Positions 16,434 to 24,865 of a stretch of 64,000 bases of DNA are shown in pieces. The DNA comes from Euryarchaeota archaeon UBA605 (lineage in GTDB: Archaea; Thermoplasmatota; Poseidoniia; Poseidoniales; Thalassarchaeaceae). Position numbers and translations under genes: made by a program. The notes under the pieces are model-generated. The model ran no database searches and was not told the DNA's origin. It worked only from the letters and a program-made list of their open reading frames with translations. Every line of letters begins with the position of its first letter. Position 1 is the first letter of the stretch. The DNA lies in assembly GCA_002504905.1 (NCBI GenBank), contig DATY01000031.1:12896-76895 (forward strand), given 5' to 3'.

Positions 16434-17414
16434 TCAATCATCTCTTTTAGAAACTCGTGAACCTAATCGTGCCCCGCCTCTAGCAACTCCAAGTCTTCGA
16501 TGTTGTTTTTTAGATTTATTTTTTCTCGATTGCTTTTTCTTTGGTTGTTTTGAATTATTTTTTGTCAATTCGGCGAGTCCACCTGTTCTAAGTAATACTC
16601 CTAACTCTTGAGTATTCAAAGAATCTCCACTAGTTGCTCTATCTTTTACTTCAGAGATTTTTATTGGTTTTCCTCTACTACTTGTAACTCTAAGATATGT
16701 CCTAATACGGTTTGCTTCTTTCCTTAGTATCTTTCTTTCTTGTGAAACTTTTTCCAACTGAGAATCAATTTTCTTTATTCTCTTGCTAATTTTCCTAACA
16801 TCTGAGCGATTTACATTACTAGTATCAATCTCTTTATCCGAGGATGGAGAATCTTCAATCTTTTTATCAGGAGATTCTTTTCTAGTAGAATCTAATTCTT
16901 TAGTAATCTCTCGAATATCTTTGATGTGCTTAACATACTCTTCATGAAATTTTTCTGAATCTTGTTTTCTTGTAAATGCAGCTTGTAGTTCGAAAAATCT
17001 TCTAAACATATCAATTTCTCTATGCAGTGTCGGTACGGCAGTCAAATCATTATCTATTGTGACTAATCTTTGGTGTGTTTCAGACATCCATTCTGCCAAA
17101 ATTGTAGAAGGAGGAGGTATTGAAATGTTAACTAAATCTCTTTTCTTCCTTGACTCTTCTGCAAGTTTCCTTGATTTGTGGAATCTTCTTAGTAAGTTTC
17201 TTCTTTCTTCACTTACGGCTTCATTTTCACCGACTGCTAAACGTAGTGATTTTACAATTTCTATTTGATTTCTTCGTTCATTTCTTAGAGATTTATGTTC
17301 TTCTTCGATAGTTCTGATTTCTCTTTCTATCTTATTCGATAATAATTTTACATCCTTATGAGACAGGTTCTCTAAATCTGAGAAAATACCTTCTTGAGAT
17401 TCAGAATCATTCAT
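16434..17414 (-). CDS. Coiled-coil protein with basic tail (paralogue 2)
   Basis: 326 residues. Long coiled-coil segments cover about residues 15-65 and 110-240. A non-coil module follows (ATSGDSLNTQELGVLLRTGG, near 262-282), and then a strongly basic tail (KKQSRKNKSKKQHRRLGVARG). The module recalls the C-terminus of paralogue 1, and RRLGVARG recalls RRLGTTRG of paralogue 4 (22489-23478). The basic tail could bind nucleic acid or ribosomes, or target a membrane surface. Its ATG overlaps the stop of paralogue 3 by 4 bases, so the two are translationally coupled. Confidence 0.8.
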   Translation of the reverse strand: MNDSESQEGIFSDLENLSHKDVKLLSNKIEREIRTIEEEHKSLRNERRNQIEIVKSLRLAVGENEAVSEERRNLLRRFHKSRKLAEESRKKRDLVNISIPPPSTILAEWMSETHQRLVTIDNDLTAVPTLHREIDMFRRFFELQAAFTRKQDSEKFHEEYVKHIKDIREITKELDSTRKESPDKKIEDSPSSDKEIDTSNVNRSDVRKISKRIKKIDSQLEKVSQERKILRKEANRIRTYLRVTSSRGKPIKISEVKDRATSGDSLNTQELGVLLRTGGLAELTKNNSKQPKKKQSRKNKSKKQHRRLGVARGGARLGSRVSKRDD

Positions 17415-18238
17415 TCTTCTTCCTCCTTCTTGTTAGTACTAATTTTCCCCTTTCTCTTTTTAGCAAAAGATGAATCTCCACCTTCGGCAACCTTTCTTTG
17501 TGCAGATAATAGATCTTTGAACCCTTCTCCTAATTCTCCAAATCCTTTATTTAATCTTCTTTCCCAATATTCTACTGCCCTATCTGATTGAGATAATAAT
17601 TCTCTGGCTCTATCTAACTGCCTTCTAATTTCACGTAAATCATCTCTAATCTTTTGTTGTTTTTCATGCTGTGGCTGGGCTTTTTCAACACCATCAAGCA
17701 TTTTCCTATGAGATTTATCTGCTATTCTGTATAGTTCGTTCATTTCTCTCCTTGCATCAATATATGTAACCATTTCAGGATTTAAATCTCTTCTTTGTTT
17801 AAGCCATTTATCATTTTCATCGATTAATTTCTTCCTTTTGTCTAATAGTTTCCTCTCAGCTTTATGATCTAAGGCAGAAGTTTCAATTTTTTTCTCTATT
17901 TCTTCAATTTCTTCGAACATTTTTTCTTTCTTCCAAGAGGGGTCAAGATTAATCATTCCATCACTCTGAACTAGTTTTTCTCTACTTTTTTTAACAATTT
18001 TTAGTAGTTCATTCGCTTTTCTTTGTGCTTGGTTCCTTTCCTCTTTTAATTCACTAACTTTAGAATTTATGTTTTTATTCATTTCTAAAGCTTTTTTTGC
18101 TTTTGGCGCTAGATTTTGTTCTTCAGCTTCTAATGTTCTAATTACAGTGGGTAATTGTTGTTTTAGTAATTGCCTACGTGCCAGTAGAGATCTTGCCATC
18201 TCTTCAGGCGTGACTCCAAGAAGCTCATCAGTGTTCAT
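17411..18238 (-). CDS. Coiled-coil protein (paralogue 3), first gene of a three-gene unit
   Basis: 275 residues. The N-terminal 20 residues (NTDELLGVTPEEMARSLL) are non-coil and resemble a small helical docking piece. Coiled coil covers about 20-235, with SHRKMLDGVEKAQ matching the equivalent piece of the other paralogues. The tail is basic then acidic (KKRKGKISTNKKEEEE). It is the promoter-proximal gene of the minus-strand group and is divergent from the zinc-ribbon surface protein; about 95 bases separate the two chosen starts. Function unknown. Confidence 0.8.
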   Translation of the reverse strand: MNTDELLGVTPEEMARSLLARRQLLKQQLPTVIRTLEAEEQNLAPKAKKALEMNKNINSKVSELKEERNQAQRKANELLKIVKKSREKLVQSDGMINLDPSWKKEKMFEEIEEIEKKIETSALDHKAERKLLDKRKKLIDENDKWLKQRRDLNPEMVTYIDARREMNELYRIADKSHRKMLDGVEKAQPQHEKQQKIRDDLREIRRQLDRARELLSQSDRAVEYWERRLNKGFGELGEGFKDLLSAQRKVAEGGDSSFAKKRKGKISTNKKEEEE

Positions 18239-18260
18239 GGTATACGGGGCTAACGAAAGG

Positions 18261-18270
18261 TATCAATAAA
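18261..18270 (+). promoter_or_regulatory. Putative TATA box that decides the start of the surface protein
   Basis: TATCAATAAA would place transcription start near 18290. That is after the first in-frame GTG (18280) and ATG (18286) but before the ATG at 18334, which also begins a textbook signal peptide. This supports 18334 as the true start. Confidence 0.4.
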
Positions 18271-18333
18271 GGTCACTATGTGACCATGAAGAGGGGTTTC
18301 ATTCATACGGTTGTTCCTGTCGAGTGTTATCCA

Positions 18334-20214
18334 ATGACCCTAAGAACTACAGTTTCTTCTCTGAAGGTTTTATTATTTTTTTCGATATTAATGATTTTTT
18401 TATCGTCTAATGTTTCTGCCTCAGAGAATGATTTTGTCATTTCTGATGATAATACTTGGTCTGTTGAATATTTAGATGGTAATACAATGGGAAATTCTGG
18501 GAATCATTCTGCATCTGATGGAGATTTTATCAAATTAAAAATTCAAGTTTCAAATTCTAATCTTTCTTCTGAAAATGCGTCTTGGAGTTTCAGTTTTGGT
18601 TATGGTGGTCAATGGTATGGTGGACACTCTGGAATCTTAGATGGAGGCGCCTCATTATCTGATGTTGAGATTTCTTTTGGACCAGTTAGTGAAGGCTATA
18701 TTCTTTGCAAGTTGCAAGTTGATAATACTCAGATGATAGAAATTCTTGAAATTAGAGTAGGTCCTAATCCAGTTAATTTTTCTTCAGCCGGTTCTGAAGA
18801 AATTGTAATCATAGGTCAACCAGTTCATGTCGGGGACGAACTGACAGCTTCAATATTAGTCCATAATAAAGGATCTAATAGCGATTCTGTAAGACTGGAG
18901 TTATCTAGAGAAGATGGTACAACTTTGGTAAATGGAAATTTCATAGTAATTTCTCCCGGCTCAAGTAGAGAGGTTTCGGCTAATTTCATTCCTCTTTTAT
19001 CTGGCTCTCTGGTAATTGATTGGAGAGTCTCTTCAATTAATGGCGGAGTAGATATTTCTTTGAATGGAAGCTCGAATATTGAGGTTAGAGAATCTCAAGA
19101 TATTAATGTTGCATTAGAAGAATTAACTTGGAGTTTCCAAGAAGGCCTTGATTTGGACTTTTCTATTTTATTAAGTTCCGGCCTGAATCGTAGTTTAGAT
19201 GTTGAAGTTTTGATGAAATTTGGTAATGATTATGTTGAGTACCAAACTTTTTCATTGGAAATGAATCCAGGAATTAGAAATATTAATCTTAAACTTGGTC
19301 ATCCAGATGCAAGTCGATTAAAGTTGATTGTTACAACAAATAATTGGCTCTCTCTGAATGGAGATGCAGAGTTAGTCGTTGAATTAATTCCACCATTAGT
19401 GATTCCATCTATTATCATTTCAGAGGTTTCTCCATCGCCTATTTCTCCTGGTGATTCCTTTTCTATAGGATACATTCTAGAGAATTCTGGTACTTCAGAA
19501 TCTCCTAATGGAATATTGAGGGTGGTAGATGTAGCCCAACCTCCACTTGTTTTTCATGAAGTATCAATCCCTTCTATTGACGCAGGAAGTAAATATTCTA
19601 ATTCTGTAATTTTCCCTTCATGGGGATATTCTCAAACTACTAATATTGAGTTTATTTGGAGTATGGATGGAATTACTGTATCTAATCAAACTCCGGTTTT
19701 AGTTGATCCTGGGAGCAGTACAAGTCTTTCACTTCCGTTTAGTATTGATGCAGCAATTTATGGTGGATTATCGGGTCTAGCTATCGTAATGACTTGTTTG
19801 GTAATCTATAGAGTTATATCTCAAAGAACACCTTCAACGGATTCTACATTATTTAGAGGTAATTTTCTGAATAATAGAACTTCAAAAGATAGTAAATCTA
19901 AATCGATGAAAGAAGTTTCTTGTCCTTCTTGTAGTCAAAGACTTAACATTCCAATTGACCACTTTGGAGCAGTTAAATGCCCCGCTTGCTCGATGCAATT
20001 TTCACAAAAAGCATTAATTCCTGATGAAGAAATAGATAATATAGAAACTGAATCAGAGAACGAAGTTTTGTTTTCCGAACCTGAGGCATCATCAATGACG
20101 GATTTATTATCCTGTCCACAATGTGAACAAACTCTTAGAGTCGCACTTGATAAGAGGCCTGTAAGGTCGCGTTGCCCGGCTTGTAGAGTAGAATTTGTAG
20201 CGAAAATCGGTTAG
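18334..20214 (+). CDS. Surface protein with CARDB-like repeats, one TM helix and two cytoplasmic zinc ribbons
   Basis: About 626 residues. The signal peptide is residues 1-31 (SSLKVLLFFSILMIFLSS). Residues about 35-460 are beta-rich repeats of the CARDB type (VHVGDELTASILVHNKGSNSDS; ISPGDSFSIGYILENSGTSES), which usually face outward. A TM helix lies at about 470-490 (GGLSGLAIVMTCLVIYRVI). The cytoplasmic tail has two zinc ribbons: CPSC ... CPAC from about 530 and CPQC ... CPAC from about 594. Such a layout could report an outside state to the inside. A DtxR-like regulator follows 8 bases later, so the genes are likely co-transcribed. Confidence 0.85.
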   Translation: MTLRTTVSSLKVLLFFSILMIFLSSNVSASENDFVISDDNTWSVEYLDGNTMGNSGNHSASDGDFIKLKIQVSNSNLSSENASWSFSFGYGGQWYGGHSGILDGGASLSDVEISFGPVSEGYILCKLQVDNTQMIEILEIRVGPNPVNFSSAGSEEIVIIGQPVHVGDELTASILVHNKGSNSDSVRLELSREDGTTLVNGNFIVISPGSSREVSANFIPLLSGSLVIDWRVSSINGGVDISLNGSSNIEVRESQDINVALEELTWSFQEGLDLDFSILLSSGLNRSLDVEVLMKFGNDYVEYQTFSLEMNPGIRNINLKLGHPDASRLKLIVTTNNWLSLNGDAELVVELIPPLVIPSIIISEVSPSPISPGDSFSIGYILENSGTSESPNGILRVVDVAQPPLVFHEVSIPSIDAGSKYSNSVIFPSWGYSQTTNIEFIWSMDGITVSNQTPVLVDPGSSTSLSLPFSIDAAIYGGLSGLAIVMTCLVIYRVISQRTPSTDSTLFRGNFLNNRTSKDSKSKSMKEVSCPSCSQRLNIPIDHFGAVKCPACSMQFSQKALIPDEEIDNIETESENEVLFSEPEASSMTDLLSCPQCEQTLRVALDKRPVRSRCPACRVEFVAKIG

Positions 20215-20222
20215 GTGTTAGG

Positions 20223-20870
20223 ATGTCTGAATTAACTGAATTTGAAGAAATGTATCTGAAGAGAATTTTTGAGTCTCACGCGGAGGATCCAAGTGAAATT
20301 GTCCGAACTACAAAATTAGCAGATCTAATGGAAGTTAGTGCTGCATCTACAACTGAAATGATACAAAAATTAGCCTTGAGAGATTACGTAACATATATTC
20401 CTTACAAAGGATGTAGATTAACATCTGAAGGATTCAAACATGCATCTAGAATAAAAAGAAGGGAAGAACTTTTGAAAATTCTATTATCTGATGTCATTAG
20501 ATACGAGGGAGATGTGGATTCAGTAGCATGTAAGATTGAACACAGTATCGATATGGATTTAGAAGCATCAATTGATAGAATGCTTGGCTATCCCGAGAGG
20601 AACAAAGAAGGGAAAATGATTCCATCAGTCGATAGAAGTATGATATTATCTTCATCTAATACTCTTTTACCTTTATCTGCACTTCCTGAAGATACACCTT
20701 CAATTATTGAAATAATCTATTCCAGTGGTGTTGCTATAAAAACATTAGAAAAAACTGGAATTAAAATAGGTTCCAATATAATCAAAAAATTTGATAAGTT
20801 TTATTGTGATGGTAATGAAATCGTTTTTTCTAGAGAATTTAGCTTCAAAGTTATAGTCAGAGTGGAATAG
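20223..20870 (+). CDS. DtxR/MntR-family metal-dependent transcription regulator
   Basis: 215 residues. A winged helix-turn-helix occupies about residues 5-65 (EEMYLKRIFE ... TTKLADLMEVSAASTTEMIQKL ... YVTYIPYKGCRLT). A dimerisation/metal region follows with DVIRYEGDVDSVACKIEHSID, where DtxR proteins have EGVxxDVAHxxAExLEH. A FeoA-like SH3 domain is at the C-terminus (about 145-215). Family members repress metal uptake or oxidative-stress genes when loaded with iron or manganese. The gene sits between the zinc-ribbon surface protein and a membrane protein, with 8-base gaps on both sides, so it probably belongs to that operon. Confidence 0.85.
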   Translation: MSELTEFEEMYLKRIFESHAEDPSEIVRTTKLADLMEVSAASTTEMIQKLALRDYVTYIPYKGCRLTSEGFKHASRIKRREELLKILLSDVIRYEGDVDSVACKIEHSIDMDLEASIDRMLGYPERNKEGKMIPSVDRSMILSSSNTLLPLSALPEDTPSIIEIIYSSGVAIKTLEKTGIKIGSNIIKKFDKFYCDGNEIVFSREFSFKVIVRVE

Positions 20871-20878
20871 GAGATATT

Positions 20879-22444
20879 ATGTCAATTAGTGATGATGATT
20901 TGGATATTCTTTCTATCGAAGATCATTACGAAATTCCATCTGCGCCTGAGTTTAACAATGTAAATCAGAGTTTTGATGATACAAATAGTTATGATCAAAA
21001 GGCTATAGATAGATTGCAAGAATATGAAAGAAATCTGGTTAAGTTAGATAGATTATTCATTAGTAGAGGTGCTCGATTCATTTTAGTAATGCCAATATTG
21101 GTAATAATATTATATGGATTTGCTGAATCTTTTACGGGTTCTGAACCAGATTGGTGGGTAAATCATGTGTTACCAGTAATTCCTTTTGACATTACCATTG
21201 AAATCGGACTATATTACCTAGCATTCTTTTTCATAGTAGCTGACTTAGGTCTTCTATCTTTACTTTTATTATTATTGTCGGTTACAAGAAGAATTTTTAA
21301 TATTCAGTCAAATTATCTTACAAAGACAGGTTTAACTTTCAAAAGTGCTCATGGATATGCTGAGATGAAAGAAACAATCGAAGGATCTTTTAGACAAGTT
21401 TTAGCAACCACATTTCTAATGTTTCTTTCAGGAATCTTCTTGATATCAAGCCTCCAATTTTCTGATTTTGATGGTGGTAATTCTGTCCTCCTATCCTTTT
21501 CTACTGGGTTTTTATTATGCGGTCATGGAGTTCACATGGTTTCTGATCGCTCCAGATTCAATACTTGTGAAACCTGGGGTATGTTAGATTCTTTTTCTCC
21601 ACCCATACATCCAGCTTTACTCAAAAGGCCGTTTAGTGACGTAATTAGTGCACATGTAGACCCTTTACTCTCAGTACGTATTTCTGAATATTTACGTTCA
21701 ATACAGGGTTCTGTAAATGAGGGTAATAATGTTTCTGAACTCCAAGAAAAACTTCTTCACCTTTTACATTTAAGAAGAGCTGGATATTTGGATGAGGAAG
21801 ATTTTCGCTCTGAACTTGGAATTATGATGCCTCTAGAAATTATTGATGAATTATTTCGACATCCTGAACTAGGTGAAGAGACTTGGGATCGTCTTATTAT
21901 TAGGGCTAAAGATAGATGCGCATCCTTTTTCAGACTACATGATCGATTGAGGATGAAAATTGATACAGGAATCAACCAAGAAATTTGGTTTGATGTAGAT
22001 ATGGAAAACCTCGTGGTGGGGCAGGCTAACTTGTTTGCATATGTTCTGAATAATGGTTCGGAACCAGTTAATCTTATTTTAAAAATCCAAACACCTGATT
22101 TCCGTCCTTCTGAATGTGTATACAAACTTAGAGTTAATTCAAGTAAAAATTTATTTGATGAGATAGAAAATGAATCATTTGTTCAGAAATTACCTCTAAT
22201 CATAAAATCAACAGAAATCATTTGGCAGAGTTTGTTGCCTGAAGAAACTGGAGAGGCCACCGTAACAGTCAGATTGGAAGATGAAGATGGTAACTTACTC
22301 AGCGGTAGAGTATTAACAGTTCAAAATAGGGCAGATTTATTCACAAGATTAAGAGTTTCAATTGGAGCAATATTCTTAGTAGGTGCAGGAATAGCTATTA
22401 TTTCGCCAATTCTTCCTCTCTTTACATCACTTTTAGGTCTATGA
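20879..22444 (+). CDS. Multi-pass membrane protein with large soluble domain
   Basis: 521 residues. The acidic N-terminal 60 residues are followed by TM helices at about 62-82 (FILVMPILVIILYGF), 105-135, 165-185 and 190-210. A soluble region of about 290 residues includes HLRRAGYLDEEDFRSELG, a helical piece like SHOCT-type oligomerisation modules, and then a beta-rich domain (VVGQANLFAYVLNNGSEPVNL) similar in style to CARDB repeats. A last TM helix ends the chain (about 495-518). I do not recognise the family. It follows the DtxR-like gene by 8 bases and precedes coiled-coil paralogue 4 by about 44. Confidence 0.8.
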   Translation: MSISDDDLDILSIEDHYEIPSAPEFNNVNQSFDDTNSYDQKAIDRLQEYERNLVKLDRLFISRGARFILVMPILVIILYGFAESFTGSEPDWWVNHVLPVIPFDITIEIGLYYLAFFFIVADLGLLSLLLLLLSVTRRIFNIQSNYLTKTGLTFKSAHGYAEMKETIEGSFRQVLATTFLMFLSGIFLISSLQFSDFDGGNSVLLSFSTGFLLCGHGVHMVSDRSRFNTCETWGMLDSFSPPIHPALLKRPFSDVISAHVDPLLSVRISEYLRSIQGSVNEGNNVSELQEKLLHLLHLRRAGYLDEEDFRSELGIMMPLEIIDELFRHPELGEETWDRLIIRAKDRCASFFRLHDRLRMKIDTGINQEIWFDVDMENLVVGQANLFAYVLNNGSEPVNLILKIQTPDFRPSECVYKLRVNSSKNLFDEIENESFVQKLPLIIKSTEIIWQSLLPEETGEATVTVRLEDEDGNLLSGRVLTVQNRADLFTRLRVSIGAIFLVGAGIAIISPILPLFTSLLGL

Positions 22445-22488
22445 ATCGAGTCGTTTGATTGAAGAGGGGTCCCTCTCTCCGGGGCTTT

Positions 22489-23478
22489 GTGAAGGATGAG
22501 CAGCAGAAGCCTGAGGATGACCTTAGAACAAGATTGCATGCCATGGAAACAAAGATTCGAAGAATGAAAGAACAAAGAAATTCATTTAATGAGGATGCTC
22601 GTAGAGCTGCTGATTCAAGAAATGCTTTACAAGACCAAAGTAAGGATATTAGAGAATCTATTAAACAGAAATTGGATGAACAAAAGAAAGTAAGGGATCA
22701 AGCACAAATATGTAGAGCTAGAAGGGATGAAATTCAAAAACAGATCAGAGAACTAATTAATCAAAATCGAGGTCGTAAAGACGAGGCTAAAGGTACAAAG
22801 TCAGTAGTCATTGAATTATCTGAGACAATTAATGAAATAGAGAAAATCGAGAATACAATGATGACTGATGGCCGATTAATTTTGGAAACAGAGAATAAGT
22901 TACTAAAAAAATTGAAAGTACTAATATCCAAGAGAGATAAACTAATGCCGGCTGTTAAAGACTTTGAAGCCATTAGTATCGACATAGGAGATATGGATGG
23001 TTCTATAAAATTACTAAAATCTGAGGCCGATAAAGCCCATCAAGAAATGATTGATTTTCATAAACAAGCGGATTTGATTTGGGAAGATGTGAAACCTATG
23101 CTTGCTGAAAGAGATTTCTTACGAGCTGAAGCAGATAGGTTCCATTTGGCATATTTGGCAAACAGAGAATCTGCTAATGAAGTACATGAGAATATGAAAG
23201 AATTAATCAGTCAAGTAAATGAGATTAGAGATGAAATGAAAGCTGCAGAAGAAGAACGTGTTAAAGTAATTAAAGATCATAATCAATCCGTTAAGGATGC
23301 TCTAAAGTTACCTAGCGAAGATGAGGGAATGGCTGACTCTTTGGCATCTCAATTAATCAGCAGTGGTTCATTGACTCTTGGTGGTGTATTAACATCTGAT
23401 TCTAAATCTCCAGTTGTTAAGAGTATTAAGGGTAAAAAGCAATCTAGAAGACTGGGGACAACTCGAGGTAGGAAATAA
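22489..23478 (+). CDS. Coiled-coil protein of the COG1340-like type (paralogue 4)
   Basis: About 329 residues from GTG 22489 (preceded by GGGG with short spacing); a TTG at 22459 is the alternative start. Coiled coil covers most of residues 5-275, with AHQEMIDFHKQADLIW and LRAEADRFHLAYLA matching the archaeal COG1340 pattern. The C-terminal tail, SSGSLTLGGVLTS then KKQSRRLGTTRGRK, parallels the tails of paralogues 1 and 2 on the opposite strand. It is the last gene of the plus-strand group with the zinc-ribbon surface protein, regulator and membrane protein, and ends right at the convergent pdxS stop. Confidence 0.8.
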   Translation: MKDEQQKPEDDLRTRLHAMETKIRRMKEQRNSFNEDARRAADSRNALQDQSKDIRESIKQKLDEQKKVRDQAQICRARRDEIQKQIRELINQNRGRKDEAKGTKSVVIELSETINEIEKIENTMMTDGRLILETENKLLKKLKVLISKRDKLMPAVKDFEAISIDIGDMDGSIKLLKSEADKAHQEMIDFHKQADLIWEDVKPMLAERDFLRAEADRFHLAYLANRESANEVHENMKELISQVNEIRDEMKAAEEERVKVIKDHNQSVKDALKLPSEDEGMADSLASQLISSGSLTLGGVLTSDSKSPVVKSIKGKKQSRRLGTTRGRK

Positions 23479-24468
23479 CTACCATCCTCTTTGTTCCATT
23501 CTAACATCTAGAGTTTCTATTTCTAAACCCGGCATAGGTTCTCCGATCATTCTGCTTGCTTCTGCAACTGAGTCAGGGTCTTGATATCTATGAGTGGCCA
23601 GAACAATCGCTTCTGCAGTAGTTTTTGGATCTGAACTTTTGAATATTCCAGACCCAACAAATACTCCATCCATGCCATGATTCATCATTAAAGCTGCATC
23701 TGCGGGTGTTGCAATCCCTCCTGCTGAGAATGTTACTACAGGTAATCTTTCCATTTCTACCACTTCAGTTAGTATAGTTCTGACTTCATCTCTTAATTCT
23801 GTAATATCTCCAAAGGGTGTTTTTTTCACATTTATATCAAATTCAGTTGCATTCGGTATTCTATTAAATCCTTTCATAATGACATTTATCATGTCTTCAA
23901 TTCCTTCTGAATTAGTGTTCTTAGCGTGAAAAATCTCTTCTTTGACTAACCTAGCATGCTGAACTGCGCTAACTACATTACCAGTCCCAGCTTCTCCTTT
24001 GGTTCTAATCATTGCAGCACCTTCTGCAACTCTCCTAATTGCTTCCCCTAAGTTTGTACAACCACAAACAAATGGTATTGTAAAATCATTTTTTGCTATA
24101 TGATAAAATGGATCTGCGGGTGTTAGAACCTCTGATTCATCAATCATATCAACTCCTAGAGATTGCAATACTTTTGCCTCATCATCATGGCCAATTCTTG
24201 CTTTAGCCATTACTGGAATACTGGTGGTTTCAATAATTTCTTTTATCATGTCTGGATGACTCATTCTAGCCACTCCACCCTGAGCCCTGATATCAGCAGG
24301 TACTCTCTCCAGAGCCATAACTGATACTGCTCCTGCATCTTCAGCGATATGTGCTTCTTCTGGCGTCACTACATCCATGATGACTCCACCTTCTTGCATT
24401 TTAGCAAATCCTCTCTTCAACAAAGAGGTCCCATGTCTCATATCGGTAAAGTTGAACTTATCATTCAT
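23479..24468 (-). CDS. pdxS: Pyridoxal 5'-phosphate synthase subunit PdxS
   Basis: 329 residues. PdxS makes the vitamin B6 cofactor PLP from ribose 5-phosphate, glyceraldehyde 3-phosphate and ammonia. The barrel landmarks are all present: GGVIMDVVTPEEAHIAEDAG, VMALERVPADIRAQGGVARM, PVMAKARIGH (catalytic lysine region), RTKGEAGTGNV (second lysine) and AGGIATPADAALMM. It is slightly longer than bacterial PdxS (about 295) because of a segment near residues 185-205 (NTNSEGIEDMINV), as in other archaea. The glutaminase partner pdxT is not in this window. A perfect inverted repeat lies 24-40 bases upstream. Confidence 0.96.
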   Translation of the reverse strand: MNDKFNFTDMRHGTSLLKRGFAKMQEGGVIMDVVTPEEAHIAEDAGAVSVMALERVPADIRAQGGVARMSHPDMIKEIIETTSIPVMAKARIGHDDEAKVLQSLGVDMIDESEVLTPADPFYHIAKNDFTIPFVCGCTNLGEAIRRVAEGAAMIRTKGEAGTGNVVSAVQHARLVKEEIFHAKNTNSEGIEDMINVIMKGFNRIPNATEFDINVKKTPFGDITELRDEVRTILTEVVEMERLPVVTFSAGGIATPADAALMMNHGMDGVFVGSGIFKSSDPKTTAEAIVLATHRYQDPDSVAEASRMIGEPMPGLEIETLDVRMEQRGW

Positions 24469-24492
24469 GACCTTTCGTCGTGGTTATCATTC

Positions 24493-24508
24493 ATGAACCT
24501 ATGTTCAT
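24493..24508. promoter_or_regulatory. Perfect inverted repeat upstream of pdxS (candidate operator)
   Basis: ATGAAC-CTAT-GTTCAT is a 6-4-6 perfect inverted repeat 24 to 40 bases before the pdxS ATG. It lies just downstream of an A/T-rich block that could be the TATA box on the minus strand. Binding there would block transcription initiation. No regulator is known from the sequence. Confidence 0.4.
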
Positions 24509-24523
24509 AAAATATTAATTTTT

Positions 24524-24531
24524 AAAAAAAA
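24524..24531 (-). terminator. T8 tract downstream of the ferredoxin gene
   Basis: On the minus strand a run of eight T lies 3 bases after the ferredoxin stop codon, a typical archaeal U-tract terminator. Confidence 0.45.
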
Positions 24532-24534
24532 TAT

Positions 24535-24807
24535 TTAAGCCAAAACTGGAGAATCGCCTTCTGCAATCGGGAGGTCAGGAGCTTCATTTTCATTCTTTTC
24601 TAACCAGTGTTCCATCTCATCAGGTAAATCGGTGTCTGCAAAAATCGCTTCAACAGGGCACTCAGGAATACAGGCGGCGCAGTCAATACACTCATCTGGA
24701 TCAATCACCAGATAAGTTTCATGCTCTCTAAATGCTTCAACAGGGCATACTGCTACACAATCTTGGTATTTGTGTCCAACACAAGCTTCAGTAACTACAT
24801 GAGTCAT
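24535..24807 (-). CDS. Ferredoxin, 7Fe type
   Basis: 90 residues from the ATG at 24807 (MTHVVTEAC). An upstream in-frame ATG at 24831 would add 8 residues not seen in the family. The first cluster motif is C-x7-C-x3-CP (CVGHKYQDCVAVCPV), with His where 8Fe ferredoxins have the second Cys, the pattern of a 3Fe-4S site. The second is CIDCAACIPECPV, a full 4Fe-4S site. An acidic C-terminal extension follows. It is a soluble electron carrier, likely for pyruvate or 2-oxoacid ferredoxin oxidoreductases, which are not in this window. Confidence 0.92.
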   Translation of the reverse strand: MTHVVTEACVGHKYQDCVAVCPVEAFREHETYLVIDPDECIDCAACIPECPVEAIFADTDLPDEMEHWLEKNENEAPDLPIAEGDSPVLA

Positions 24808-24865
24808 ATGTCTTCGTGTGAAGTAACACATAAGAATACTTGTATTAACTACAATGTTATAACAT

